29,399 bases of DNA from DATKCA01 sp035544675 (GTDB lineage: Bacteria; Acidobacteriota; Thermoanaerobaculia; Gp7-AA8). The stretch covers positions 1-29,399 of the forward strand of contig DATKCA010000289.1 of NCBI GenBank assembly GCA_035544675.1. The letters run 5' to 3'. Shown piece after piece: positions 1 to 8,626 of the stretch. Every line of letters begins with the position of its first letter. Within the stretch, counting starts at the first letter, position 1. The notes below the pieces were generated by a model that did not search any database, had not been told where the DNA came from, and saw nothing but the letters and a program-made list of their open reading frames with translations. The position numbers and the translations under genes are program-made.

Positions 1-2
1 CG

Positions 3-3000
3 CTGGACACGGCGGTGACGCTGAACGCGTCGCAGACGTTCCAGATGACCGGAAGCGTCAACGATACCCCTTCGATGGGCCCACCGACGTTCAGCGGGGG
101 TGGCTCGGTCAATCTCGGCAGCAACAACCTCAACCTCATCGCCGACAGTGGCGGTCTCATCATCGATGGTCCGCTCTCCGGCACGGGGACGCTGTTCGTC
201 GATGGAGTCGGCGGCGGTCTCGTCACGATCAACAACTTCCAGAGCGCCTTTCTCGGCGCCACGACCGTCGTCGGAAACGGCGATCTCTATCTCAACGGCG
301 AGCTGCCGGGCACACTGAGCACAACGTCGCCCGGAGCGAGACTCAACGGCATCGGCACGATTCAGGGAGCGACCGACATCCTCAGCGGAACGATCTCGCC
401 CGGCACCAGCGCCGGTGTGGCGGGAAATCTCACTGTCGGTCTGCTGGCTGTGCCGAGCGCGCTCAACATCGCGGGCAATTACAGCGCCGAGCTTCTCGGT
501 ATCACGACTCACGATCGAATCGGGGTCACCGGAACCGTGGCGCTGTCCGGCACCCTCACCACAAGCCTTCTGTTCGCGGCACCGAACGGAGCGGTTTTCG
601 TCATCATCGACAACGATGGCACCGATCCGGTCAGCGGAACGTTCTCCGGCTTGCTGGAAGGCGCAGTCTTCACCGTCAATGCGCAGGCTCTGAAGATCAG
701 TTACACCGGCGGCGATGGCAATGACGTCGTTCTGATCCGGGTCTCCAGTCCCGCCATCGCCAATCTCACGCCGAACAATGGTCCGGCTGTGGGCGGCACG
801 GCAGTGACCATGACCGGCAGCGACTTCCTGCCTGGTGCGACCGTGACCATCGCCGGCGCACCGGTCAGCAATCTGGTCGTGGTCGACGCCAACACCATCA
901 CGTTCGTCACGCCTCCCGGACCGTCGGGCCCGGCGACCGTAATCCTCACCAATCCCGACGGACGGTCGGCGCTCTCACCGGTGCCGTTCACTTACGACTC
1001 GCCGTCGATCGCGAACGTCACCCCATCCAGCGGACCTGTCGGCACGGTCGTGACGATCTCCGGCGTGAACTTCAGCGGCGGCGTCACCAGCGTCACGTTC
1101 AACGGCGTGGCCGCATCGTTCACAGTCGACAGCGACAGCCAGATCACGGCCACGGTTCCCGCGGGCGCCACCACCGGTCCGCTGGTCGTGACCTCCGGAT
1201 CGTTCAGCAGTAATGCGGTGACGTTTACCGTGGCCTGCTCGGACCCGCCGCCGACGATCACCGCCAGCGGTCCGACCGATTTCTGCCCGCCGGGCAGCGT
1301 CACGCTCACCGCCAACACGCCGACCACTCCGACGGTGTCGTCGTACCTCTGGTCCACCGGTGAGACCACGCAGTCCATCACCGTGAGCACGACCGGCAGC
1401 TATACGGTGACCGTCACCTACAGCAACGGTTGTCCGGCCACGTCGGCGCCACAGGCAGTCAACGTCAAGGCGCAGCCGACGGTGGCCATCAGCGGCCCGA
1501 CCAGCTCGTGCGCCGGCTCGACGGCCACGCTGACAGCCAGCGGCTCGAACATCTCCACGTTCCTCTGGTCGCCGGGCGGCGAGACGACTCCTTCGATCAC
1601 CGTTCCGGTCAACGCCGGCTCGTCGTCGACGTACAGCGTCATCGTGACCAGCGCCGACGGCTGCGTCGAGAGCGCGTCCCACACGATCTCTCCGGTCTCG
1701 CCGCAGGCGATCAACATCGATGTCCCGCCGTCCGTCACTTCCGGCGGCACCGCCACGGCGTCGGCTCAGGGAACTTTCACGGGACCGTTCACCTGGACGG
1801 TTCTCAACGGCACCATCCTCTCCGGCCAGGGCTCCAGCTCGATTCAGTTCCAGGCCGGCACGAGCGGCGGCGTCACGATCTTCGTCAGCTCTCCCGATGG
1901 GGCGTGCTCGGCGGACGGCTCGGCCGTCGTGCAGATCATCGCCTGCTCGACGAGCGGTCCCGCTCTCAACGCTCCTGCCAACAACTCCACGCTGACCTCG
2001 CCGGTCACCTTCTCCTGGTCACCGGTCGACGGCGCGACGAGTTACGAGGTGTACGTCGCACAAGGCACTTCGGCGCCCGGCCTCCTCGGTACAACGGCCG
2101 GAACCAGTCTGAGCGCGACGGTTTCCAGCGGACCGGCGAACTGGTTCGTCCTGGCGCGGCTCGCCCAGTCGTGCAGTCCGAACACGACTCAGTCGGAGAC
2201 GCGCAGCTTCACCGCCACTCCGGCCACGAACTGTCCGACGGCGGGACCGGTGGCGATCTCTCCGTCCGAGGGGTCGCGTGTGTTCTCCCCGGCGACGTTC
2301 ACCTGGTCGTCGGTCAGCGGGGTGAGCGGTTACCGCGTCCTGTTCAGCACCAACGGCGGGGCCTTCGAAGACCTCGGCGGAATCCTGAGCCCGGCCACGA
2401 CGTCGATCGTGGCGCCGGTGCCGCCGGGTGACGCGGTCTGGTATGTGGAAGCGATCTACAGCGGCTGCCCGGCAGTGGCGTCGTCGGCGATCACATTCGT
2501 GGTCGATCCGGAAGACTGCTCCAAACACACCTCTCCGTCCCTGCTCGCACCTCCGAGCGGATCGACGGTGGCCTCTTCGTCGGTGACATTCCGCTGGTCG
2601 TCAGTGGAAGGCGCGGATGGGTATCGAGTGTGGAACTCGGTCGATGGCGGCGACTTCGAGACCATCGGCGAGACGCCGGAGACGATGTTCACGGCGACGA
2701 TCGAGCCGGGGGCGATCCAGTGGTTCGTGGAGGCGCTGTTCGAAGGTTGCGAGTCGACGTTCTCGCCGACGCAGCCGTTTACGGTACCGCTGGGCGCGAA
2801 CTGCGCCGCCAACCAGGCGCCGCAGCTCATCAGCCCGGCCGCGGGTCAGGTGACGACGGCGGCGACGGTGACCTTCTCGTGGTCATCGGTCGGTGCGCTC
2901 GAATACGAGCTGTATCTGTCGGTGAACAGCGGCACGCCGACGCTGGTCACGAAGACTCCCGGCACGTCGTTCACGACCGAGGTGCCGGAGGGTGATCTGG

Positions 3001-5489
3001 AGTTCTTCGTGAGGGCGCGGTTCAACGGCTGCCCGGCCACGACATCCGGCTCGCGGCAGTTCCGCTACCAGCCGCCCGCGAATTGCGGCACGGAGCTGCC
3101 GGTGGCGATCTCGCCGCAGGCGGATACGACTGGGATCCCCTCGCCGGTGACGTTCCGCTGGAGCGCGGTGGCCGGAACGACGAATTACATTTTGACGATC
3201 GCATCATCGAGCGGAGTGGAGACGATCCCGACGACCTCCACACAATTGACCCGGCCGGTGTCATCGGGTGCCGGGTCGTGGACGGTGGAGGCTGTGTTCG
3301 GGGCCGGATGCGCGAATACGAAGTCGGCGGCCAGCGAGTTCTTCGTGGTCGTTACTCCCAGTGGTTGCACGGAACTGGCGCAGCCGCTGATCGCGGCGCC
3401 GAGCCAGATCTCGGACAGGGTGTCGTACTTCGTGCAGTGGCAGCCGGTGGTGGGAGCGACCTCGTACCAGTTGCAGCGATCGGTGGGTGGGAGCTTCGAG
3501 AACGTGGTGCCTTTGAACCTGACCGAGACGCAGGCCTCGTTCACGGACACGAACGAAGGGACGGCACCGCTGACGGTGCTGTACCGGGTGCGGGCGTTGT
3601 CGACGACCTGCACGCCGCTGGGGGTGAGCGCGTACTCGTCGGTGGTGGGAGTGACGATCCTGCCGGCGGTGCAGACCTCGAACACGACGGAAGGATCGAC
3701 GCTTCGGGCACAGAGCGAGACCATCAACTACTCGATTCAGCTCGGACCGGAGTTCGCCGGGGCGGCCTTCAGCGCCATGCCGACCGTGCCGTGGCTGAGT
3801 GTGACGCCGTCGAGCGGGACGGTGCCGGCCGCGGGGATCAACCTCCAGGTGACGGCGAATACGGACGATCTGCCGATCGGGTCGAGCGCCGGGAACGTGA
3901 TCGTGACGCTGGTGACGCCGGACGAGGTCAGGACCGGCGGGGGGCTGCGGCAGAGAGCGAGCGGGACGACGAGCAAGACCGTGCCGGTGAACGTGAACCT
4001 GGTCACGCCGGTGACGCCGAACCCGAAGTCGGGACCGCCGCCGGACGCGCTGATCATCCCGGCGGTGGCCCACGCGGACGGAGTGAACGCGCAGTTCCAG
4101 TCGGACGTGCGTGTGACGAACACCTCGCCGCAGGTGATCAAGTATCAGCTGACGTTCACGCCGACGGGAGCGGCCGGGATCGCGGCGGGCCGGCAGGCCA
4201 CGATCGACATCGAGCCTGGACGGACCGTGGCACTGGACGACGTGCTCAAGACGTGGTTCGGGACCGGGACGACCAGCGCGCTGGGAACGCTGGAGATCCG
4301 GCCGCTGACCAAGACGGCAGCCTCGACCTCGAGCGCGGCAGTCAAGGGACTGCCGAACTTCGTGACGTTCGCGGCCTCGCGGACGTTCAGCCAGACGGCC
4401 AATGGAACGTTCGGGCAGTTCATCCCGGCGGTGCCGTTCGCGAACTTCCTGGGACGGTCGAGCGATCCGGCGCGGCCGGCGGTGATGTCGCTCCAGCAGA
4501 TCGCGCAGTCGGCGGCGTTCCGGACGAACCTTGGGCTGGTGGAAGGGTCGGGACAGCCGGCCACGGTCAACGTGTCGGTGTTCGGAGACACGGGACAGAA
4601 GCTGACGGACTTCGACGTGAACCTCACGGGCGGACAGCACATGCAGCTGGGAAGCGTGCTGGCGCAGAGAGGGATCCAGGTCAACGACGGGCGGTTGGAA
4701 GTGAGAGTGACCTCGCCGGGCGGGAAGGTCACGGCGTACGCGTCGGTGCTGGACAACCGGACCAACGACTCGCTGCTGGTCACGCCGGTGTCGCTGAATG
4801 AGGTGGGTAATACGAAGTTCGTGCTGCCTGGAGTGGCGGAGCTGTCGGGAGGGATCCCGTGGCAGACCGACGCGCGGCTGTTCAATGCCAGCGATGTGGC
4901 GGTGAATGCGCAGCTGACGCTGCAGCCGCTCATCGGGACCGAGGCGCTGACGGCGAACGTGACGCTGGCCCCGCGGGAGGTGAGGCAGTTCGACCGGATC
5001 CTGTCCACGCTGTTCGGAGTGACGAACGACGGAGGAGCGCTGCACATCGCCACGACGGCGAACGCGAACCTGATCGCCACGGCGCGGACGTACCGGCCGG
5101 ACGGGACGGGAGGATCGTTCGGACAGTTCATCACGGCGGTGACGCCGAACGAGGCCGTGGCGGTGGGGAACCGGCCGCTGCAGATCCTGCAGGTGGAGGA
5201 GTCGGTGCGGTACCGCTCGAACATCGGGTTGGCGGAAGTGACCGGGCAGGCAGCGATGGTGGAGGTGACGGCCATCCCGCCGGACTCGAAGTTCTCGATC
5301 ACGATCCGGGTGCCGATGGACGGGAACCAGTTCCGGCAGCTGAACTCGCTGCTGAGGCAGATGGGGCTCTCGGACACGCACAACGCGCGCGTGTCGGTGC
5401 GGGTGGTGGGAGGCCAGGGCCGGGTCACGGCCTACGCCTCGGTCATCGACAACGTCACGGCGGATCCCACGTTCGTTCCCGCGCAGTAG
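3..5489 (+). CDS. Giant exported multidomain protein (5' end outside window)
   Basis: The frame is open to the left edge, so the N-terminus and any signal peptide are missing. Residues are counted from the GTG at 15. Residues 1-245 are Gly/Asn/Ser-rich autotransporter-like β-strand repeats. Two IPT/TIG domains follow (about 246-330 and 331-408), then two PKD-like domains (about 410-563) with 'SYLWSTGETT' and 'TFLWSPGGETT'. Six FN3-like units start near 643, 739, 834, 929, 1023 and 1116, a period of about 95 residues. Each has 'SPVTFxWSxVxGxxxY' and two Cys, suggesting one disulfide per unit. A BACON-like segment (about 1235-1330, 'PWLSVTPSSGTV') precedes two copies of a roughly 250-residue C-terminal module (from about 1345 and 1600) sharing 'FGQFI' and 'GxVTAYASVxDN'. 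I see no catalytic motif. A surface or extracellular adhesion or matrix role is inferred from the architecture. Codon choice shifts strongly toward G-ending codons in the 3' half. Confidence 0.88.
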   Translation: MDTAVTLNASQTFQMTGSVNDTPSMGPPTFSGGGSVNLGSNNLNLIADSGGLIIDGPLSGTGTLFVDGVGGGLVTINNFQSAFLGATTVVGNGDLYLNGELPGTLSTTSPGARLNGIGTIQGATDILSGTISPGTSAGVAGNLTVGLLAVPSALNIAGNYSAELLGITTHDRIGVTGTVALSGTLTTSLLFAAPNGAVFVIIDNDGTDPVSGTFSGLLEGAVFTVNAQALKISYTGGDGNDVVLIRVSSPAIANLTPNNGPAVGGTAVTMTGSDFLPGATVTIAGAPVSNLVVVDANTITFVTPPGPSGPATVILTNPDGRSALSPVPFTYDSPSIANVTPSSGPVGTVVTISGVNFSGGVTSVTFNGVAASFTVDSDSQITATVPAGATTGPLVVTSGSFSSNAVTFTVACSDPPPTITASGPTDFCPPGSVTLTANTPTTPTVSSYLWSTGETTQSITVSTTGSYTVTVTYSNGCPATSAPQAVNVKAQPTVAISGPTSSCAGSTATLTASGSNISTFLWSPGGETTPSITVPVNAGSSSTYSVIVTSADGCVESASHTISPVSPQAINIDVPPSVTSGGTATASAQGTFTGPFTWTVLNGTILSGQGSSSIQFQAGTSGGVTIFVSSPDGACSADGSAVVQIIACSTSGPALNAPANNSTLTSPVTFSWSPVDGATSYEVYVAQGTSAPGLLGTTAGTSLSATVSSGPANWFVLARLAQSCSPNTTQSETRSFTATPATNCPTAGPVAISPSEGSRVFSPATFTWSSVSGVSGYRVLFSTNGGAFEDLGGILSPATTSIVAPVPPGDAVWYVEAIYSGCPAVASSAITFVVDPEDCSKHTSPSLLAPPSGSTVASSSVTFRWSSVEGADGYRVWNSVDGGDFETIGETPETMFTATIEPGAIQWFVEALFEGCESTFSPTQPFTVPLGANCAANQAPQLISPAAGQVTTAATVTFSWSSVGALEYELYLSVNSGTPTLVTKTPGTSFTTEVPEGDLEFFVRARFNGCPATTSGSRQFRYQPPANCGTELPVAISPQADTTGIPSPVTFRWSAVAGTTNYILTIASSSGVETIPTTSTQLTRPVSSGAGSWTVEAVFGAGCANTKSAASEFFVVVTPSGCTELAQPLIAAPSQISDRVSYFVQWQPVVGATSYQLQRSVGGSFENVVPLNLTETQASFTDTNEGTAPLTVLYRVRALSTTCTPLGVSAYSSVVGVTILPAVQTSNTTEGSTLRAQSETINYSIQLGPEFAGAAFSAMPTVPWLSVTPSSGTVPAAGINLQVTANTDDLPIGSSAGNVIVTLVTPDEVRTGGGLRQRASGTTSKTVPVNVNLVTPVTPNPKSGPPPDALIIPAVAHADGVNAQFQSDVRVTNTSPQVIKYQLTFTPTGAAGIAAGRQATIDIEPGRTVALDDVLKTWFGTGTTSALGTLEIRPLTKTAASTSSAAVKGLPNFVTFAASRTFSQTANGTFGQFIPAVPFANFLGRSSDPARPAVMSLQQIAQSAAFRTNLGLVEGSGQPATVNVSVFGDTGQKLTDFDVNLTGGQHMQLGSVLAQRGIQVNDGRLEVRVTSPGGKVTAYASVLDNRTNDSLLVTPVSLNEVGNTKFVLPGVAELSGGIPWQTDARLFNASDVAVNAQLTLQPLIGTEALTANVTLAPREVRQFDRILSTLFGVTNDGGALHIATTANANLIATARTYRPDGTGGSFGQFITAVTPNEAVAVGNRPLQILQVEESVRYRSNIGLAEVTGQAAMVEVTAIPPDSKFSITIRVPMDGNQFRQLNSLLRQMGLSDTHNARVSVRVVGGQGRVTAYASVIDNVTADPTFVPAQ

Positions 5490-5502
5490 GTCAACGGAAG
5501 CT

Positions 5503-5563
5503 TCTGTGGAGGACAGGCAATCGTGCCTGTCCGGGTCAGGCAGGATTGCCTGACCCCCACAGA
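5503..5563. repeat. Double-hairpin palindromic element (likely terminator)
   Basis: Two adjacent perfect stem-loops are enclosed by a third helix. GGACAGGCA (5511-5519) pairs with 5524-5532 around a 4-nt loop. GGGTCAGGCA (5533-5542) pairs with 5547-5556 around GGAT. The outer arms TCTGTGG (5503-5509) and CCACAGA (5557-5563) close a three-way junction. It begins 13 nt after the stop of the giant gene, so it could terminate or stabilise that transcript, although no U-tract follows. The GGGTCAGG core is also present in the repeat at 16593-16682, so it may be a dispersed REP/MITE-like family. Confidence 0.7.
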
Positions 5564-5623
5564 GGCCCCTTCCCCGCGCCCCGAGCCCAATTCTGGTGTC
5601 TCGCTTGCAATCATTCCCCCTCG

Positions 5624-5857
5624 ATGACGACCAACAGACGACGAAACACCGAACGAGGCCGTATGGATGGTGGGGTGGGGCGAGGAGTCCGGTTGGGTGG
5701 CAGCGATACGGGTATGCCGCCGACGGGCTTTCGCTCGAGCGTCGATCCGGTCGACGACGAAGATTCGACCTCGTACGAGGTCTACACGAATCTCGTCGAC
5801 GACGGCGAGGACGACAACCCCGGCGACCGGCGGCGCGACCCGCTGCGGCGAACCTGA
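5624..5857 (+). CDS. Small acidic hypothetical protein
   Basis: A 77-residue frame with an Arg-rich start, a Gly-rich middle, and an acidic C-terminal half (DDEDSTSYEVYTNLVDDGED) that then turns basic. It is not a family I recognise. The start is uncertain: ATG 5624 has no Shine-Dalgarno, while ATG 5663 (64 residues) has a weak GAGG 4 nt upstream. The frame ends 4 nt before the convergent zinc-knuckle gene, so the two fill the gap between the giant gene and the serine hydrolase. The composition looks protein-like and unlike the neighbouring off-frame translations, but this could be a chance frame. Confidence 0.4.
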   Translation: MTTNRRRNTERGRMDGGVGRGVRLGGSDTGMPPTGFRSSVDPVDDEDSTSYEVYTNLVDDGEDDNPGDRRRDPLRRT

Positions 5858-5861
5858 ATCT

Positions 5862-6047
5862 TCAGAGGCGCGAGCCGGCGATCTCGTTCGCGATGCTGAT
5901 CGCGATCATCCTGGCTTCGCCGGCCGAGCTGCGCCTGGTGTCGCAGCGTCGCAGGTGGACGGCGAGGTACACGCGGATGTCTTCCCAGGCTGCGCTCCGG
6001 TCGACGCGCAGGCGGACTCCGCAGAACGGGCAGCTCAACTTCGTCAT
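5862..6047 (-). CDS. Small Cys/His zinc-knuckle protein
   Basis: A 61-residue protein with four well-placed metal ligands: C6-x2-C9 (CPFCG) and H31-x3-C35 (HLRRC), a C2HC arrangement typical of a single bound zinc. The C-terminal third (GEARMIAISIANEIAGSRL) would form a helix. There is no signal peptide or membrane segment, so it is probably cytoplasmic, binding nucleic acid or protein. I do not recognise a named family. There is no Shine-Dalgarno, but TAAGCT lies exactly 6 nt before the ATG, as for a leaderless transcript. It is divergent from the serine hydrolase gene (111 nt apart). The ligand spacing and upstream hexamer together make a real gene likely. Confidence 0.6.
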   Translation of the reverse strand: MTKLSCPFCGVRLRVDRSAAWEDIRVYLAVHLRRCDTRRSSAGEARMIAISIANEIAGSRL

Positions 6048-6053
6048 GGGCGA

Positions 6054-6059
6054 AGCTTA
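6054..6059 (-). promoter_or_regulatory. -10-like hexamer for the zinc-knuckle gene (leaderless)
   Basis: TAAGCT on the minus strand, followed by 6 nt and then ATG (6047-6045). A start 7 nt downstream of the hexamer falls on the A of the ATG. I see no convincing -35. Confidence 0.35.
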
Positions 6060-6144
6060 GGCGCCGCGGCGCCATCCTTCCGTTCGCCCGCCGTTGTTTT
6101 TTCGTCAAACGTGCGTCAGCTGTCGATGCCTTCGGTTGCGCGGA

Positions 6145-6150
6145 TATGAT
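6145..6150 (+). promoter_or_regulatory. -10-like hexamer for the serine hydrolase gene
   Basis: TATGAT (5 of 6 to TATAAT) ends 8 nt before the ATG at 6159 and no Shine-Dalgarno lies between. The predicted start site is about 2 nt before the ATG, that is, leaderless or nearly so. No good -35 box is visible. Confidence 0.4.
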
Positions 6151-6158
6151 CCCTGCCC

Positions 6159-8003
6159 ATGCGCCGCCTCTCGACCTTCCTTCTGCTTTTCTTCGCGATG
6201 ACCGTTCACGGTCAGCAGCGTTTCTCGGCCGGTACGATGCCGCCGCCGGAATTCGAGGACGCTGAGCGCCGCCAGAAACTGGCGACGGCATTTCCCGAGA
6301 TCGAGAAGATCTTTCTCGACTGGGCCAAACGGCGCCACGCCCCCGGTGCAGTCCTGGGCGTCATCATCGACGGCGAGCTGGCCTGGCTCGAGACGACCGG
6401 CGTCCGCAACGTCGACAGGGGGGAGCCGGTCGAGAGCGACACACTCTTCCGCATCGCCTCGATGACGAAGAGCTTCACGGCCATGGCCATCCTCAGGCTC
6501 CGCGACGAGGGAAAGCTCGGGCTCGACGATCCGGTGTCGCGCCATGTGCCGCAGCTCGGCGATCTGCCATATCCGACACGGGACTCCGCACCCATCACCA
6601 TCCGCCATCTGCTGAATCACGCCGAGGGATTTCCCGAGGACAATCCGTGGGGCGACCGGCAGCTCGCGCAGAGCAACGAGACGATGGACTCGTGGATGCG
6701 TGCGGGCATCCCCTTCTCGAACGCGCCCGGCACGCGGTACGAGTACTCCAACTACGGCTTCGCGATTCTCGGCCGCATCGTCGAGAACGTGTCCGGCGTT
6801 CCCTATGACCGCTACGTCCGCGACAACATCCTTGGTCCGCTGGGCATGGAGCGAAGCACGTTCGAGGTGCCGGCGGAGAACTTCGCGGCCGGCTACCGCC
6901 GGGAGGATGAACAGTGGAAGCCGGAGCCGATCCTCGCGCACGGCTCGTTCGGAGCGATGGGCGGACTGTGGACCACCGCCACGGAGCTGTCGCGCTACGT
7001 CGCGTTTCTGATGGCGGCGTTTCCGCCCCGTGACGACGCGGAGAGCGGTCCGATCAGGCGCAGCAGCGCTCGCGAGATGCAGCAGTCGTGGCGGGCCAGT
7101 TCAGCCTCCGCGTTGCGGGCGCCGATCGACGCGTCTCTCGAGCTGACCAGTACGGGCTACGGCTACGGGCTCAGAATATCCGGCGACTGCCGCTTCGCGC
7201 ACCTGGTGGCACACGGAGGCGGTCTGCCCGGCTACGGCTCGTTCATGCAGTGGTTGCCGGAGTACGGCGTTGGGATGATCGGCATGAGCAACCTGACGTA
7301 CAACTCGCCGTCCGGCCTGATCGGCCAGGCCTGGGATGTGCTCCTGCGCACCGGCGCGCTGAAGCCGCGCGTAGCTACGCCCTCGCCGGCGCTTCTCGCC
7401 GCGAAAGAGGACGTGTCGCGGCTCGTGGCGAAGTGGGACGACGCGCTCCTCGAGCGCATTGTGGCGGACAACCTCTTTCTCGACCGGAGCGCGGAGCGGC
7501 GCGCCGCGCAGCTCGGAGATCTCGTCAAACGTCATGGCCAGTGCCGGCCCGAGCCGGGCCTCGAGGCGCCGAATGCACTGCGCGGCAAGTGGCGCATGAC
7601 GTGCGACCGCGGCTGGATCGATGTGTCGATCACTCTCGCACCCACGACGCCGCCGCGCGTTCAATACCTCGACGTCGAATCGGTGATGCCGCCCGGCGAA
7701 TCGATGTCGGCGCTCCTGAACAGCGTCCTGCAGCTCGCCGGTCGCTGGAACGACCGCACGGCGTCACGCCTCCTGCACAAATCGGCTGACCGCGCCCTAG
7801 TGCGGAGACAGCTCGCGGCCCTCTCGCAGTGGGGAACGTGCCGTCCGCAGGAAGCCGTGGCCGGTGACGGCACCGGCCGGAGCTCCTTCATGTTGCAGTG
7901 CCAGCGCGGCCGGGTTCGCTTGCGCGTGTCGCGCCACCCCGAGTCCGGGCGCCTGCAGCGTCTGGACGTGTTTCCCGGGCCCGATCAGCGCTGTGCCCCC
8001 TGA
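6159..8003 (+). CDS. Exported serine hydrolase, class C β-lactamase / PBP-like fold
   Basis: 614 residues with a signal peptide (MRRLSTFLLLFFAMTVHGQ). The catalytic domain (about 40-395) has all three signatures of the serine β-lactamase/DD-peptidase fold: S101-M-T-K104 (nucleophile Ser and Lys), Y196-S-N198, and H352-G-G. Family members include esterases, D-aminopeptidases, DD-carboxypeptidases and β-lactamases, so the substrate cannot be called. Site: periplasm or outside the cell. The C-terminal 200 residues are an extra domain that appears duplicated: two blocks, each with an 'xCRP' segment, a Trp or Phe plus 'xxCxRGxxxxxxx' strand, and a '(R/P)xQxLDV' end. This may be substrate recognition or a wall-binding add-on. 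The last 19 nt overlap the convergent DUF6265-like gene. No Shine-Dalgarno precedes the ATG. Confidence 0.88.
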   Translation: MRRLSTFLLLFFAMTVHGQQRFSAGTMPPPEFEDAERRQKLATAFPEIEKIFLDWAKRRHAPGAVLGVIIDGELAWLETTGVRNVDRGEPVESDTLFRIASMTKSFTAMAILRLRDEGKLGLDDPVSRHVPQLGDLPYPTRDSAPITIRHLLNHAEGFPEDNPWGDRQLAQSNETMDSWMRAGIPFSNAPGTRYEYSNYGFAILGRIVENVSGVPYDRYVRDNILGPLGMERSTFEVPAENFAAGYRREDEQWKPEPILAHGSFGAMGGLWTTATELSRYVAFLMAAFPPRDDAESGPIRRSSAREMQQSWRASSASALRAPIDASLELTSTGYGYGLRISGDCRFAHLVAHGGGLPGYGSFMQWLPEYGVGMIGMSNLTYNSPSGLIGQAWDVLLRTGALKPRVATPSPALLAAKEDVSRLVAKWDDALLERIVADNLFLDRSAERRAAQLGDLVKRHGQCRPEPGLEAPNALRGKWRMTCDRGWIDVSITLAPTTPPRVQYLDVESVMPPGESMSALLNSVLQLAGRWNDRTASRLLHKSADRALVRRQLAALSQWGTCRPQEAVAGDGTGRSSFMLQCQRGRVRLRVSRHPESGRLQRLDVFPGPDQRCAP

Positions 8004-8506
8004 CGCCTCATCTGAAACTTCTCCTCCCGCATTTCACCGCTCTTCTGCCGGAGGGCGAGGAAGATCGTCATCGCGTCCTCTCCCTCCCGGCGGAAGGTGA
8101 GGCCGTCGAAGTGGATGACCCCGTCGATGGTCCCTGCGTAACGGAACTCCACGAACTTGTCTCGCTCCTCCCAGCCGGTCAGGTCGGGATGGAAGTGCTT
8201 GAGCCGCATCACCAGTCCGCGCTCGCTCTCGCTGAGCGTGAGGAACTCGTAGAACACCGGCTTGTCGTTGCGGATCAGGCGAAACGTCCCGAGCATCACC
8301 CCCCCATCCGGTGCACTCCACACCTCTTCGGTCCGCCCTCCCAGTCCATCCCCGGTCCAGCGGCCGGCCAGCCAGGCCATGTCGGCTACCGACGCTTTCG
8401 GTGGTGTGGCATCGGCGGCCAGGCGCACCGTGTGCTCCGTGACCTTTTCCTGAGCGGCGGCTGTGGCTGAAACGACGAGGGCGAGGATGGCCAGGGCGTG
8501 TCTCAT
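7985..8506 (-). CDS. Exported DUF6265-like protein
   Basis: 173 residues. A signal peptide (MRHALAILALVVSATAAAQ) precedes a single lipocalin/THAP4-like β-barrel-type domain with 'LAGRWTGDGLGGRTEEVWS', 'GGVMLGTF' and 'EFLTL'. This is the pattern of DUF6265 proteins, whose function is unknown; family members may bind a small hydrophobic ligand. A strong Shine-Dalgarno (GAAGGAGA) sits about 6 nt before the ATG, fixing the start. The 3' end overlaps the serine hydrolase gene by 19 nt in convergent orientation. A paralogue lies at 9829-10260. Confidence 0.82.
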   Translation of the reverse strand: MRHALAILALVVSATAAAQEKVTEHTVRLAADATPPKASVADMAWLAGRWTGDGLGGRTEEVWSAPDGGVMLGTFRLIRNDKPVFYEFLTLSESERGLVMRLKHFHPDLTGWEERDKFVEFRYAGTIDGVIHFDGLTFRREGEDAMTIFLALRQKSGEMREEKFQMRRQGAQR

Positions 8507-8553
8507 TCCGTTCTCCTTCGAGGGTAGACGAACGATAACGCGGAAAATCGACC

Positions 8554-8595
8554 TCCTTAGTCCTTAGTCCTTGGTCCTTAGTCCTTAGTCCTTGG
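8554..8595. repeat. Heptanucleotide tandem repeat
   Basis: Six perfect-phase copies of a 7-mer, TCCTTAG with every third copy TCCTTGG, that is, a 21-mer repeated exactly twice. It lies between two minus-strand exported-protein genes, 48 nt upstream of the DUF6265-like start codon, so it lies within or just upstream of that promoter region. Confidence 0.85.
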
Positions 8596-8626
8596 GACCA
8601 CTGGGGGCCTGAGGCCCGAGGCCCGC

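Noticed and set aside
3261..5381. Long minus-strand open frame (over 700 codons) opposite the giant protein gene
   Set aside because: Arg/His/Pro-rich low-complexity translation without domains; an antisense artefact of high-GC codons in the real gene.
4859..5623. Upstream extension of the small acidic protein into the giant gene
   Set aside because: The extension is an off-frame reading of the giant gene; only the part after 5624 is plausible.
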